From Candidatus Aminicenantota bacterium (GTDB lineage Bacteria > Acidobacteriota > Aminicenantia > Aminicenantales > Aminicenantaceae): a DNA stretch of 64,000 nt. The stretch covers positions 62,001 to 126,000 of the forward strand of contig JAFGMO010000052.1 of the NCBI GenBank assembly GCA_016927475.1, in the 5' to 3' direction. Below are positions 24,501 to 34,065 of this stretch, one piece after another. The notes under the pieces were generated by a model that was given only the letters and a program-made list of their open reading frames with translations, ran no database searches and was not told the DNA's origin. Position numbers and translations under genes: made by a program. Every line of letters begins with the position of its first letter. Within the stretch, counting starts at the first letter, position 1.

Positions 24501-26717
24501 ATGATTATCAATAAAAAACGTTCAAAATACTCCAATACATTTGCGTTCATACTCCGGCCTGTCCTACTTTTTATTCTTTGCCTTTTTTTATCCGGCCAGG
24601 AAATAATCCCTGCCCGGGATGAAAAAATCCCCCTTCTGCGTTTGATGAATATATCCCCCCCCGCCGAATCCGTCGCTTTCCTTCAGAGCAAGGTTCCGCC
24701 TTTACTCCGGAACCTGCCGACGGAGCAGAATCATCCAAAAACGGAACATTTCAGCTTACAGGTTGAAAAAAACGGCGAGGAAGCTCTAAATATGCTTCTC
24801 GAGGTCGACAAAAACTCCTTTGAGCGGCTCGAAACCCTGTCACGGGAAAACGAAATCTGGGAACCGATGATCACATCCGTCGAAGAAGCGCTGATCAACT
24901 ACGACAAAATAGTCATTTATGGAAGCGAATCGTCCGGCAGGATGGCCAAACTCATCGAACGCTCGCTATGGCGCTCTTTTTGGAACAGGGTTAAATCACA
25001 AAAAAAGATATGGTCAAAGCTCGAACCTCATCTCGCCCATCCCATTGAAGACCAGTTTTTAGGAGAAACGGCGGGAGGTGATGCCGCTCTTTTTTTCCTG
25101 TTCCCGGAATTCGATGACGTTCAGCTTATCGGGAAGCTTCAGTATTTGGAACGGGGCATTAAAAAAGAAGATGTCGTTATCTGCCTCAGTGATGATGGAA
25201 CATCATCTCCCGTGTTAGGAGCCGCCCTGGCTGCTCTGGAAAGCTGGAAATCAGGGGGAAATTTTGACCCGCAAGAATCGCAAAAAAAGATCTTTTTTTT
25301 CGCAGCCAATCCTGAAAGCTCGCTTTTACCTTTAGACAGTTGCCGCAAGGTGCTGCAGGAACCGGGCCTCACCAAAATTTTCCTGACAACCGGTCCACAG
25401 GCTATTGCAGGATTAACCCGAATGCAGGTGGCTTCCATAGAACTGTACGTTTTAGGAAACATACTCCGAACAGCCTTGTACAGAGTTCTCCAACGTTTCC
25501 TTTCCAAGAGGGAAATGGAGAAACTCGGCTTTGCAAAAGAACCCCGGCCGGAAAAAGAATGGAACAGCTTTTTTTCGCTCCTTCAGGAAATCCGTAAAAA
25601 GACAGACCTTATTTCTCAGATCTCGGAAATGGAGGTCCAGGCATACGACTATCAGAGAAACATTGATTATTTTTGCGGGGAAGGTTTGATGGCCGTCTTG
25701 ATCGATGTCACGGAAAGGGCTTTATTTTTTCCTCGACCGCTTTTTGATACAGACTCATCTTCTTCCGGGACAAGACGCGTTCGGCTCTTCACGGAAGCTT
25801 CTGGTTCTCAACCGGTTCGGCTTTCTCTACTGGGACGCCCTTTCAGGGGAATTTCAGAACATTTTTACCGCAAACCTCTTGAAGAAGAGCTTCAAAATCC
25901 CGCTCTTAGAGAAAAAATTCGCAACAATCTCCAGATCGCTGAACATAGTCCCTTGCCCGCTAACAACTTTTCCTTTTCAGAATTCCTAAGGCAAGAACAA
26001 AATCCAGACCCAAAAAGCACGGCTATCATATTTTGTTTGGGAGAAGAATTCGAAGAACTGAAAAACACGAACAGCGGCTTCCGGAAATTTTTAGATATGT
26101 GTTTGAGCAGGGATTCAAAAGTCGCTCTTGTCGTCATCTCGGACAATCCTGAAAAAGACATAAAAAAAACGACAGAAAAAATTCCCGGCTTCGAAAAAAA
26201 CGGAAAACATCTCCTGGTGACCATAAAAACCGGTGAAGATGATCCCCTGGACCTGAGAAAAATTTTCGCCCTCAAAATAATCCTTAACGGCCACTCGACA
26301 TCCATTCTGTCCCGTCTCGACCGTATGATCGGTAACAGTCCGTATTATTTTCAACCTCGCAACCTTAAGCTTATCGGGCGGGCAACAGAGCTTGTCCGGG
26401 TTACCGTCAATGATATCCTCAGTCACCCCAATTGGGTGAAAAGATACGGCGTTAAAAATCCGGTTTTTTACGGGGAAGCCAATGCGGTTCTTTTTGAAGC
26501 CATTCATTATCTCAACGAGAGAGGCTTCGGGTCCTCTTCTGAAATCGCCATTGCGATCATTCGTATCCTTGAATCCCTCCGCCTGAAAAAAGCCGTTATG
26601 CAGAAAACCGCTATGGACCTGGCTGAAGAACCGGGATTAAAAAGATATCTTACGGCGATCATATCCGATAACCAAAAAATTCCCCCGAAAAAAAACGACC
26701 CACTTATGGTCAGATAG
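24501..26717 (+). CDS. MurQ/GKRP-like tandem SIS-domain protein with N-terminal signal
   Basis: This 738-residue protein is related to MurNAc-6-phosphate etherase (MurQ) and glucokinase regulatory protein. It has TEQNHPKTEHF (74-84), equivalent to the MurQ TEQ-x-N-P segment. The sugar-phosphate loop is GSESSGRMAK (141-150), TAGGDAALFFLFPEFDD matches the AGG...E-x-ED region, and SDDGTSSPVLGA is the SSG-like loop. A second, more divergent SIS-like half follows, as in GKRP. Unlike MurQ it begins with a basic segment and a strong hydrophobic stretch (about 14-33), suggesting export or membrane anchoring. It lies 10 bp before a NamZ-like exo-muramidase, so a role in MurNAc-containing fragment handling is inferred. 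The catalytic residues are not clearly conserved; a binding role is possible. Confidence 0.65.
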   Translation: MIINKKRSKYSNTFAFILRPVLLFILCLFLSGQEIIPARDEKIPLLRLMNISPPAESVAFLQSKVPPLLRNLPTEQNHPKTEHFSLQVEKNGEEALNMLLEVDKNSFERLETLSRENEIWEPMITSVEEALINYDKIVIYGSESSGRMAKLIERSLWRSFWNRVKSQKKIWSKLEPHLAHPIEDQFLGETAGGDAALFFLFPEFDDVQLIGKLQYLERGIKKEDVVICLSDDGTSSPVLGAALAALESWKSGGNFDPQESQKKIFFFAANPESSLLPLDSCRKVLQEPGLTKIFLTTGPQAIAGLTRMQVASIELYVLGNILRTALYRVLQRFLSKREMEKLGFAKEPRPEKEWNSFFSLLQEIRKKTDLISQISEMEVQAYDYQRNIDYFCGEGLMAVLIDVTERALFFPRPLFDTDSSSSGTRRVRLFTEASGSQPVRLSLLGRPFRGISEHFYRKPLEEELQNPALREKIRNNLQIAEHSPLPANNFSFSEFLRQEQNPDPKSTAIIFCLGEEFEELKNTNSGFRKFLDMCLSRDSKVALVVISDNPEKDIKKTTEKIPGFEKNGKHLLVTIKTGEDDPLDLRKIFALKIILNGHSTSILSRLDRMIGNSPYYFQPRNLKLIGRATELVRVTVNDILSHPNWVKRYGVKNPVFYGEANAVLFEAIHYLNERGFGSSSEIAIAIIRILESLRLKKAVMQKTAMDLAEEPGLKRYLTAIISDNQKIPPKKNDPLMVR

Positions 26718-26727
26718 TGTTCTTATA

Positions 26728-27957
26728 ATGAAAAAAAGCCCGGCCTTGTTCCTGATCATCTTCCCGATGATTTTTTCCGCGGGAAAAGTTTTTCCCAAAT
26801 CTCCTGTTATCCTGGGAAATGAACGATTCGTGGCTGATTACGCCTCCCGGCTCAAAGGAAAAAAGCTGGGGCTTGTTATCAACCACACATCCGTCCTTCC
26901 ATCGGGCATAAGCCTTCTTCAAGCGCTTGAAGAGAAGGGATTTATCCCGGCCGCGATCTTCGCTCCCGAGCACGGTCTATCCGGACAGGCCGCAGCGGGT
27001 ATCCATCAATCCGACGGGCGGATGAAGGACATTCCTCTCTATAGTCTTTACGGCCAAAGAAAAAAACCGGCCCCCGAACAGATAAGCCGTATTAATGCAC
27101 TGGTTTACGACATTCAGGATATTGGCGCCCGTTTCTACACATATATATCCACCATGAAGTATGTTATTGAAGCCGGGGCCGAAGCGGGCATTCCCGTTTA
27201 TATACTTGACCGTCCCAATCCCGTGGGAGGAAACATCATTGAAGGCCCTCTTCTCAGGAAAGAACATGAATCCTTTATCGGGTCCGTTCCCATCCCCGTC
27301 CGCTACGGGCTTACCTGCGGGGAACTGGCCCTCATGATGAAAGGGGAAGGTTGGGTATCACAGAATGTCGATCTGCATGTCATCCCCATGAAAAATTGGA
27401 AACGAAGCGAATTTTGGGAAGATACCGGACTGGAATGGATCCCTCCGTCTCCCAATATTCCCACTCCTGAAACCGCCATTATCTACCCGGGAACGGGCCT
27501 TCTGGAAGCCGTCGGTGTTAATGCGGGTATCGGAACGATCCTTCCTTTCCTGCAGTTCGGTGCGCCGTGGATCGAACCGCAAAAAATCATCACATCGCTT
27601 TCTGAGGGGGAAGAGTTCGGGCTTCGCCTCTCGCCGACAAAATTTTACCCTATTCCCCGTAAGAGTAAAACCATGCATCCTCTTTATGAATATCAAGTCT
27701 GTCCCGGCGTCCATATCGAGATCCTTCACAAGGAAAAACTACATTCCTTCCGGTTCACCCTGTTTTTGATTGAAGCTCTGAAAGTTCTTTACCCGGGCCG
27801 GATTTCCCCAGATGTTGATAGGCTCAACCTGATTTTCGGCACAAAATTTCTGGTCAATTACCTTCAGGGAAAAATCAGCCGCGGCCAGGCCATGCTTGAG
27901 ATGGAAGAGGAGGAGCGCCTCTTCCGCCGAAAAAGAGCCCCCTACCTATTATATTAA
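26728..27957 (+). CDS. namZ: Exo-beta-N-acetylmuramidase NamZ-like (DUF1343)
   Basis: This 409-residue protein has a Sec signal peptide (about 1-24, ending near AGKVFPK) and the DUF1343 fold. Landmarks are LGLVINHTSVLPSG, FAPEHGLSGQAAAG with the conserved EHG, YDIQDIGARFYTYISTM, LDRPNPVGG and the C-terminal PGVHIEI region. Characterised NamZ (Bacillus subtilis YbbC, Tannerella) removes terminal MurNAc from peptidoglycan fragments. With the adjacent MurQ-like protein this suggests a peptidoglycan scavenging pair. It is followed directly by a terminal-motif repeat (27958). Confidence 0.88.
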   Translation: MKKSPALFLIIFPMIFSAGKVFPKSPVILGNERFVADYASRLKGKKLGLVINHTSVLPSGISLLQALEEKGFIPAAIFAPEHGLSGQAAAGIHQSDGRMKDIPLYSLYGQRKKPAPEQISRINALVYDIQDIGARFYTYISTMKYVIEAGAEAGIPVYILDRPNPVGGNIIEGPLLRKEHESFIGSVPIPVRYGLTCGELALMMKGEGWVSQNVDLHVIPMKNWKRSEFWEDTGLEWIPPSPNIPTPETAIIYPGTGLLEAVGVNAGIGTILPFLQFGAPWIEPQKIITSLSEGEEFGLRLSPTKFYPIPRKSKTMHPLYEYQVCPGVHIEILHKEKLHSFRFTLFLIEALKVLYPGRISPDVDRLNLIFGTKFLVNYLQGKISRGQAMLEMEEEERLFRRKRAPYLLY

Positions 27958-27971
27958 CCTGTACCATTCAT
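27958..27971 (+). repeat. Terminal-motif repeat abutting the namZ stop
   Basis: CCTGTACCATTCAT begins at the base after the namZ TAA. It matches the end motif of the 260-bp elements and is inverted relative to the one at 28275-28287. Confidence 0.65.
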
Positions 27972-28028
27972 AAATTTGGCCGAATTATATTTATACAATA
28001 AACTCAAACTTGCAAACTACCCAGCAGG

Positions 28029-28287
28029 TCTGTGTCATTCACGAACCGAGATTACTGCAGATGCTAGGCGCAGCCTGTGAAGCTGTGCTAGTTCACTGCA
28101 AACAGGCTGCAACACAGCAGATGCGGTAAGATTCGGTTTGTCCCCAGGGAAAAAAATGCCGATTTTTTATTTATATTTCACCATTTTGAGTAAGTGCCAT
28201 TTTTAAAAAAAATAGCTACATATTTTCCCATCAACCTCATTACAAAGAAAAAAATATGTAATCGGCATTTTTTTTGAATGATACAGA
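28029..28287 (+). repeat. Structured 260-bp repeat element, copy 1
   Basis: This 259-bp element is homologous to 37396-37655 in the opposite orientation. In order it has a left end TCTGTGTCATTCACGA (28029-28044) and a hairpin with stem CAGCCTGT/ACAGGCTG (28071-28078, 28102-28109) whose loop starts GAAGCTGTGCT. These are followed by the block GCAGATGCGGTAAGAT (28117-28132) and an AT-rich module bounded by the inverted repeat AAAAAATGCCGAT/ATCGGCATTTTTT (28151-28163, 28261-28273), with an inner 10-bp stem (28217-28226/28251-28260). The right end is TGAATGATACAGA (28275-28287), touching the TAG of the ATPase D gene. The AT module could act as a bidirectional terminator between the convergent namZ and ATPase transcripts. 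No ORF is present. The rest of this spacer (27972-28028) shows nothing I recognise. Confidence 0.8.
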
Positions 28288-28899
28288 CTAGTGTTCGCGT
28301 ACGATTTCTTTCACCCTCATCAACTGAACCTGGTAAGACCGTTCCATTTCATCCAGGCGGCTTGAAATATAGACAATCGTTTCCTTGATATTAGGGATGA
28401 GAATATGTTCCAGGGCATTGACTCTGCGCCTTGTGGCTTCTATCTCATAGGACAGCATTTCAACGGCTTTCCATAGACGGGCCACTTCCACCAGGTCCTC
28501 GAGAACTTCACTGAATTTTTTTATGCCTACATCCATCTCGCTGTCCGTATTCAAGAGGTCAACATCAGGAAGCGTGCTTTCCCTGATTTCGAAACGCGGG
28601 ATGACGAGGTTGAAAACTTTGTCTTCCCAGACGTTCAGCAGGAGTTTTCCCTCCCGAATATATTCTTCGAGTTCCTCCCTTTTCCCGCCGGCCCGGGCCA
28701 GAGCAAATGCCTGAAGTACCTTCCGGAACGTTGCCTCCACTCTTGATTGAACTTCTCTCAGCTCCCGCATCAAATCAAGAAAACGCCGCATTAATTCTTC
28801 GAGTTTATCCTTGAGTAGTTTATGCCCCCTCTCCGCCAGGACAAGTCTGCGCCTCAAGCGCAACAGCTCCATACGGTTGGGGTTAACGTTGAGTTTCAT
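28288..28899 (-). CDS. atpD: V-type ATP synthase subunit D
   Basis: This 203-residue, largely alpha-helical protein begins [19 protein letters not shown], the classic subunit D start, and ends with a second long helix ([21 protein letters not shown]). It forms the central rotor shaft inside the A3B3 hexamer. It is the last gene of the nine-gene operon and overlaps subunit B by 4 bp. Its stop codon abuts the repeat element. Confidence 0.94.
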   Translation of the reverse strand: MKLNVNPNRMELLRLRRRLVLAERGHKLLKDKLEELMRRFLDLMRELREVQSRVEATFRKVLQAFALARAGGKREELEEYIREGKLLLNVWEDKVFNLVIPRFEIRESTLPDVDLLNTDSEMDVGIKKFSEVLEDLVEVARLWKAVEMLSYEIEATRRRVNALEHILIPNIKETIVYISSRLDEMERSYQVQLMRVKEIVREH

Positions 28900-30272
28900 T
28901 TTTCACCGGGAAAATACTTCTTGATAAATTCCGGCCGGATCCTTTTTAATTCAGCCCTGGGAATGGTACGAAGAAGCGTCCAGCCCATGTCCAGCGTATC
29001 GATGATGGAACGGGTTTCGAACTCTCCCTGCTTGACGAATTCGTCCTCGTAGCGATCGGCGAATTTTAGATATATCTTATCCGTATCCGAAAGGGCGGCC
29101 TCCCCCAGAATCAACGACAGCTCACGGGCCTCTTTTCCACGGGCATAGCAGGCAAAAAGTTGGTTCAAAACATCGGCATGGTCCTCGCGTGTTTTTCCTT
29201 CTCCGATACCCTGGTCTTTCAACCGGGAAAGACTGGGCAGAACATCAATTGGAGGATAAATTCCCTTCCGGTGAAGTTCCCGGCTGATCATGATCTGTCC
29301 TTCGGTGATATATCCCGTCAGGTCGGCAATGGGGTGAGTTTTATCGTCTTCCGGCATGGTCAAAATCGGAATCATGGTTATCGATCCTGTTTTGCCTTTT
29401 ATCCGGCCGGCTCTCTCGTACATAGAGGCTAAGTCGGTGTACAGATATCCCGGGTAGCCTCGTCTTCCCGGAATTTCTTTTCTTGCGGCCGATATCTCTC
29501 GAAGGGCTTCGGCATAAAAAGTCATATCCACCAGGATGACCAGTACATGCATATCCAGGTCAAAGGCAAGATATTCGGCACAGGACAAAGCCAGCCGCGG
29601 AGTAGCGATTCTTTCGATGGGCGGCTCATTGGCCAGGTTAAGAAAAAGAACCGCCCTTTCTAGAGCTCCGGTGTTGCGGAAATCTTCGATAAAAAAATTC
29701 GCCTCTTCAAAAGTAATCCCCATGGCCCCAAAAACAACGGCAAATTTTTCCGCTTTTCCAAGGACAGCAGCTTGCCGGGCGATCTGGGCGGCAATCCGGG
29801 CATGGGGAAGCCCGCTTCCTGAAAAAAGCGGGAGCTTCTGTCCTCTGACAAGGGGATTCATACCGTCAATGGAAGAAATACCGGTTTGAATGAATTCTGA
29901 AGGATAATCCCTGGCCTGAGGATTTATGGGGCTTCCGTTTATATCCAAACTTTTTTCCGCAATGATCTGTGGACCGCTGTCTTTAGGCCTGCCCGAACCG
30001 TCAAATATGCGGCCGATAATATCCTCGGAAACTCCCAATTGTTGGGAACGTCCTAAAAAACGTACCCGGGAACGGTCGACATCCAAACCGACGGTTCCCT
30101 CAAAAACCTGAACAACAGCTCTGTCCGTTGAAACATCCAGAACCGTGCCGCGCCTTTCCAGTCCTTCAGAAGTCTCGATCTCGACCAGCTCTCCATACTT
30201 TACGTCTTCAATTTTTTCGACGATCAACAGGGGCCCAACGATATTGGAAACCGTCAAATATTCTTTGTACAT
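28896..30272 (-). CDS. atpB: V-type ATP synthase subunit B
   Basis: This 458-residue non-catalytic regulatory subunit has the ATPase-family barrel ([20 protein letters not shown]), the degenerate nucleotide-binding segment [17 protein letters not shown] with no functional P-loop lysine, and the C-terminal bundle. It alternates with A subunits in the hexamer. It is 9 bp downstream of subunit A. Confidence 0.95.
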   Translation of the reverse strand: MYKEYLTVSNIVGPLLIVEKIEDVKYGELVEIETSEGLERRGTVLDVSTDRAVVQVFEGTVGLDVDRSRVRFLGRSQQLGVSEDIIGRIFDGSGRPKDSGPQIIAEKSLDINGSPINPQARDYPSEFIQTGISSIDGMNPLVRGQKLPLFSGSGLPHARIAAQIARQAAVLGKAEKFAVVFGAMGITFEEANFFIEDFRNTGALERAVLFLNLANEPPIERIATPRLALSCAEYLAFDLDMHVLVILVDMTFYAEALREISAARKEIPGRRGYPGYLYTDLASMYERAGRIKGKTGSITMIPILTMPEDDKTHPIADLTGYITEGQIMISRELHRKGIYPPIDVLPSLSRLKDQGIGEGKTREDHADVLNQLFACYARGKEARELSLILGEAALSDTDKIYLKFADRYEDEFVKQGEFETRSIIDTLDMGWTLLRTIPRAELKRIRPEFIKKYFPGEK

Positions 30273-30281
30273 ATCGTTCCC

Positions 30282-32039
30282 TCACTCTTTGTTTTGAATC
30301 AGTTTTTTAAAATTATCATCGACCGACATGTAAACGGACAAAATGTCTTCATCTTTTTCGGGCAGGTATTTGATCTTGGAGATCTGCTCCCTGACCTCGA
30401 GAGCCAATATCTTTTCCAGTTCCACTCCTTCTTCCAGGGCTTCGAGCGCTGAATGGTAAAAATGAAGAATGATCCTCAGCATCAGGTACTGTTTCCGAAA
30501 AGAGGTGTAGGTATCCTGGGGGTGAAAAGCGTTTTGATGAAGAAAATCTTCCCGAATGGAGCGTGCTGATTCCAGGATGAGCCTCTCCCTGTCGGATAGG
30601 GATTCCACTCCAACCAGGCGGGCGATCTCCTGAAGTTCGGCTTCCTCTTCGAGAAGGTGCTGGGCCTCCTGCCTCAGATCACTGAATTCCTCAGCAACAT
30701 GGGATGCCCAAAAGTCCTTGACGTTCTCAACATAAAGCGAATAGCTCAAAAGCCAGTTGATGGCCGGAAAATGGCGCATATTGGCCAGACGGTCGTCCAA
30801 AGCCCAAAAAACTTTGACGACCTTGAGTGTCGATTGGACCACGGGGTCGGACAAATCGCCCCCAGGAGGAGAAACGGCCCCAATGACGCTCAGGGCGCCC
30901 TGACGGTTGTCCGATCCCAAACAGACAACTTTACCGGCCCTTTCGTAAAACTCAGCGATACGGCTGGCCAGGTAAGCGGGATAACCTTCTTCGCCGGGCA
31001 TCTCTTCCATTCGGCCCGATATCTCTCGTAGGGCTTCGGCCCACCGGCTGGATGAATCCGCCATTAAAGCCACGGAATACCCCATATCCCTATAATATTC
31101 GGCGATGGTCATACCCGTATATATAGAGGCTTCACGAGCCGCAACCGGCATGTTTGAGGTGTTGGCGATAAGAATGGTGCGCTCCAGAAGAGGCCTGCCC
31201 GTTTGGGGATCTTTCAACTGGGGAAATTCTTTCAGGAGATCGGCCACTTCATTGCCGCGCTCTCCGCAGGCAACAAACACAATGATCTGGGCGTCGGCCC
31301 ATTTAGCCAGTTGGTGCTGGACAACCGTCTTTCCGCTGCCGAAGGGGCCGGGCACACAGGCCGTGCCCCCTTTCGCCAGGGGGAACAATGTATCCAGAAC
31401 CCTCTGCCCCGTTGTTAACGGTTCGGTAGGCATCAACCTTTCTCTGACGGCCCTGTTCTTCCGGATTGACCAGCTCTGAAACATCTTCAAAGACAACGGC
31501 CCACCAGAAGTCTCGATCACGGTCACGGTTTGATCTACGGTGAATTTTCCTTTTTTGATTTCTTTAACTTTACCTTCAATCCCGCCAGGCACCAAAATTT
31601 TATGGAGTATAAGGGGGGTTTCCTGAACTTCTCCCAAAATATCTCCTGCCGCTACCTGCTGGCCTTGTTTCACGACGGGGGAAAATTCCCATTCTTTATT
31701 TCTGTCGAGAGACGGCACTTCAACCCCTCTGGTCACAAAATCGCCCTCAAGGTTCTTGATGACATCAAGAGGCCGCTGAATTCCGTCATAGATTGACCGC
31801 AGCATACCGGGGCCCAACTCAACGCTCAAAGGTTTTCCGGTCAGCGCAACCGGCTCTTCCGGGCCGATACCCGTCGTATCCTCGTAAACCTGGATAAAAG
31901 CCTTATCTTCCCGCAACTCTATGATCTCGCCGATAAGCCCTAACTCACCGATCTTAACCATATCGTACATCTTGGCCCCCATACAACCTGAAGCCACAAC
32001 CAGAGGACCCGCAACACGAATAATCTTACCTTGTTTCAT
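30282..32039 (-). CDS. atpA: V-type ATP synthase catalytic subunit A
   Basis: This 585-residue catalytic subunit has P-loop GPFGSGKT followed by VVQHQLAKWADA, the A-subunit-specific non-homologous insertion (about 115-185), the VFVACGERGNE segment and the Walker B LMADSSSRWAEALRE. It hydrolyses or synthesises ATP at the A/B interface. The start overlaps subunit F by 14 bp. Confidence 0.96.
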   Translation of the reverse strand: MKQGKIIRVAGPLVVASGCMGAKMYDMVKIGELGLIGEIIELREDKAFIQVYEDTTGIGPEEPVALTGKPLSVELGPGMLRSIYDGIQRPLDVIKNLEGDFVTRGVEVPSLDRNKEWEFSPVVKQGQQVAAGDILGEVQETPLILHKILVPGGIEGKVKEIKKGKFTVDQTVTVIETSGGPLSLKMFQSWSIRKNRAVRERLMPTEPLTTGQRVLDTLFPLAKGGTACVPGPFGSGKTVVQHQLAKWADAQIIVFVACGERGNEVADLLKEFPQLKDPQTGRPLLERTILIANTSNMPVAAREASIYTGMTIAEYYRDMGYSVALMADSSSRWAEALREISGRMEEMPGEEGYPAYLASRIAEFYERAGKVVCLGSDNRQGALSVIGAVSPPGGDLSDPVVQSTLKVVKVFWALDDRLANMRHFPAINWLLSYSLYVENVKDFWASHVAEEFSDLRQEAQHLLEEEAELQEIARLVGVESLSDRERLILESARSIREDFLHQNAFHPQDTYTSFRKQYLMLRIILHFYHSALEALEEGVELEKILALEVREQISKIKYLPEKDEDILSVYMSVDDNFKKLIQNKE

Positions 32040-32367
32040 CTTTTCCTCGTCTTTTAACCAAAGAATCAGAACCCGTGGCTTTAATCGCCATATCCCTCAT
32101 CATATTTCCCAGATAGTCTCCCACCGTTTTAAAATCGGAATAGGCGACGATAACGGGACAGAGCTTCTTCTCCAGGATTTTTCTTTCTTCCTGAAGCGGT
32201 TCAAAATATCTTTCGTGTAAAAAACAAATGGCCACCTTTTCTTGTTCCAATTCCAAGAGCTTCCGGCTCGCTTCTTCCAGGTTTTCAGGAGATATCGTCT
32301 TTATCCCTAAGGCCTTAAAGGCAAAAATAACATCGTCATCTCCAATGATGGCCACTTTTTCAAACAT
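32026..32367 (-). CDS. atpF: V-type ATP synthase subunit F
   Basis: This 113-residue Rossmann-like protein has the subunit F start (VAIIGDDDVIFAFKALGI) and a central YFEPL...CPVIVAYSDF strand. It sits on the rotor with D and modulates coupling. It overlaps C and A. Confidence 0.9.
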   Translation of the reverse strand: MFEKVAIIGDDDVIFAFKALGIKTISPENLEEASRKLLELEQEKVAICFLHERYFEPLQEERKILEKKLCPVIVAYSDFKTVGDYLGNMMRDMAIKATGSDSLVKRRGKDETR

Positions 32368-33145
32368 AAGTTTCGCCTATTCTCTTTTTTAAGATTCCAT
32401 CCGGGATCCCATTGAATTTCCCTATGCCTACCAGACGAATCAATCTAATTTCCCGGCGCTTGGCAACAGCAAAAGCAAAAACGGGTTCAGGACCGAATAC
32501 GATGTATTTGGCGCGTTTCAAAAAATTCATGATAAAATCTTCCGAGCCTCTTTCCAAGGCTACGAAAGTTTCCTCTTCCGCAAGGGTGTCCGTACCTTGG
32601 GTCCAGAGATCAAAATAGGGTGTCGCCCTTAACTTATCTCCCACCTCACTCCAATTGAGGTCCAGGGAGTCAAGAAGCATTGATCCGCTTACATATCCCC
32701 CGGCCATGATATTTTTGGTCAAAATTTCTTTTCCTAAACCGAGATATTTTACCCGGGAAAATATTTTCAGGTTGCCGAGATCAATACTGTGTCGAAAATA
32801 ATCGATCAAAAACGGTAAACCGGAAGCCTTGGCAAGTGTGAATAGCTCTTCCGGACTCTTTTTTTCCGCGACAAGGGAATAGAGTTTTTCATCGGAGAAA
32901 AGCTTCTTGACCATCTGGAGGACCTCGGTTTCCTCCTGGGCGAGATATTCATCAAGATCCCGGGAATTTTGAGCTTCGACCAACCCTTCGGTATAAGCTC
33001 CGGCATCGAACAAAACTTTCAGGGCGGATATCAGGTTTTTTTCTTCCACAGCTTCCCAGAAATCGGACTTTGAGATCAATCCTTTTTCCAATGCCCTGAT
33101 GCGCCCGACGGCATAAGCGTAATCGAGTCTTGATCTGTTTTTCAT
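32360..33145 (-). CDS. atpC: V-type ATP synthase subunit C (AC39/d type)
   Basis: This 261-residue helical protein carries the V-ATPase AC39/subunit C pattern: DYAYAVGRIRALEKGLISKSDF at the N-terminus and the repeated PEPVFAFAVAKRREIRLIRLV element near the C-terminus. It links the rotor shaft to the membrane ring. At ~260 residues it is shorter than archaeal homologues (~330-350), suggesting loss of part of one of the three-fold repeats. Confidence 0.88.
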   Translation of the reverse strand: MKNRSRLDYAYAVGRIRALEKGLISKSDFWEAVEEKNLISALKVLFDAGAYTEGLVEAQNSRDLDEYLAQEETEVLQMVKKLFSDEKLYSLVAEKKSPEELFTLAKASGLPFLIDYFRHSIDLGNLKIFSRVKYLGLGKEILTKNIMAGGYVSGSMLLDSLDLNWSEVGDKLRATPYFDLWTQGTDTLAEEETFVALERGSEDFIMNFLKRAKYIVFGPEPVFAFAVAKRREIRLIRLVGIGKFNGIPDGILKKRIGETYV

Positions 33146-33558
33146 ATTTTCAAAATTTTGGCGATTTCACCTTCCACCCGGGGGCGGATTTCATCCAAAA
33201 GCCTTTTCTCGTCTAAAGTCTCTTCTTTGACTTCCTCTTTGAATATGATCTCTTTTTTCATGCCGCCCCATCTTTGGGACTGTTCCGAAAAGGCTTTTTT
33301 CAGAATCTCCTTGACTATTTCTTTTTTACGGGAAAGAAGGGCAAGCCGGTTTTCAAGCCTGGCTTTGGTTAAAACCCTACTTGCCTCCAGCCTGGCCTGA
33401 CGCTCAATCTCGGCAAAGATCAACTCCGCCGCTTTATCGGCCTCAGCACGCGCCATGCTCAAAACTTCATCAGCTTTTTTCCGGCTCTCCTCAACGATAC
33501 GTTCCGCCTCGCCATCGGCATCGCTCAAGATTCTGTTGATGATGCTTTCTAAGCTCAT
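33142..33558 (-). CDS. atpE: V-type ATP synthase subunit E
   Basis: This 138-residue peripheral-stalk protein has a long charged coiled coil (ADGEAERIVEESRKKADEVL and following). It is shorter than typical E subunits (~190-200), with an abbreviated C-terminal globular part (KIIFKEEVKEETLDEKRLLDEI). It pairs with the H/G-type subunit encoded at 36013. It overlaps subunit C by 4 bp. Confidence 0.85.
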   Translation of the reverse strand: MSLESIINRILSDADGEAERIVEESRKKADEVLSMARAEADKAAELIFAEIERQARLEASRVLTKARLENRLALLSRKKEIVKEILKKAFSEQSQRWGGMKKEIIFKEEVKEETLDEKRLLDEIRPRVEGEIAKILKI

Positions 33559-33586
33559 GATGCTCTACCGGTTTGATAACGGCTGC

Positions 33587-34060
33587 TCAGATTTTGATCC
33601 CATTCAGCAAAAGGATGGTGATCAAAAGTCCCAGGACGGCATACGTTTCCACCAGCGCCGCCATGATCACCGGTTTCATCAAATCTTTTGGCTGTTTGGC
33701 GACCATGTACACCCCGGAAGAACAAACTTTTCCCTGATGAATCCCGGAAACCAATCCGGTAAACGCCACGGGAAGCGCGGCAATCAGAATCTGCCATCCC
33801 TGGGAAACCGTCAGGGAGACAACGGTCTCTCCAACCAATCCGATTTTAAGGATGACCAAAAAGGCGCTTAAAAAGCCGTATATTCCCTGGGTTCCGGGCA
33901 GGGCGACCAGGAGGAGCAAGCTGCCGAATTTTCCCGGATCTTCCGTCATAACACCACTGGATGCTTGACCGGCTAGGCCGACACCTATGGCAGAACCGAT
34001 ACCTCCGAGAATGACGGCGATGGCTCCTCCAACTATGGCAAGAGTCATACCTAACTCCAT
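33587..34060 (-). CDS. atpK: V-type ATP synthase proteolipid subunit K
   Basis: This 157-residue protein is a tandem pair of two-helix hairpins (four transmembrane segments), the duplicated V-type c subunit. The only ion-binding carboxylate is E138 in MAALVETYAVLGL. The residues matching the Na+ ligands of Enterococcus hirae NtpK (L61, T64, Q65, Q110, E139) are all present here as L54, T57, Q58 (LPGTQG), Q109 (SGIHQG) and E138. Sodium coupling is therefore likely. The ring would carry one site per four helices, a low ion-to-ATP ratio favouring pumping. Confidence 0.93.
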   Translation of the reverse strand: MELGMTLAIVGGAIAVILGGIGSAIGVGLAGQASSGVMTEDPGKFGSLLLLVALPGTQGIYGFLSAFLVILKIGLVGETVVSLTVSQGWQILIAALPVAFTGLVSGIHQGKVCSSGVYMVAKQPKDLMKPVIMAALVETYAVLGLLITILLLNGIKI

Positions 34061-34065
34061 GTCCT

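Noticed and set aside
28029..28287. CRISPR array or integron attC site
   Set aside because: No regularly spaced direct repeats, and the ends lack the attC core (GTTRRRY/RYYYAAC). The two copies are far apart and opposite in orientation.
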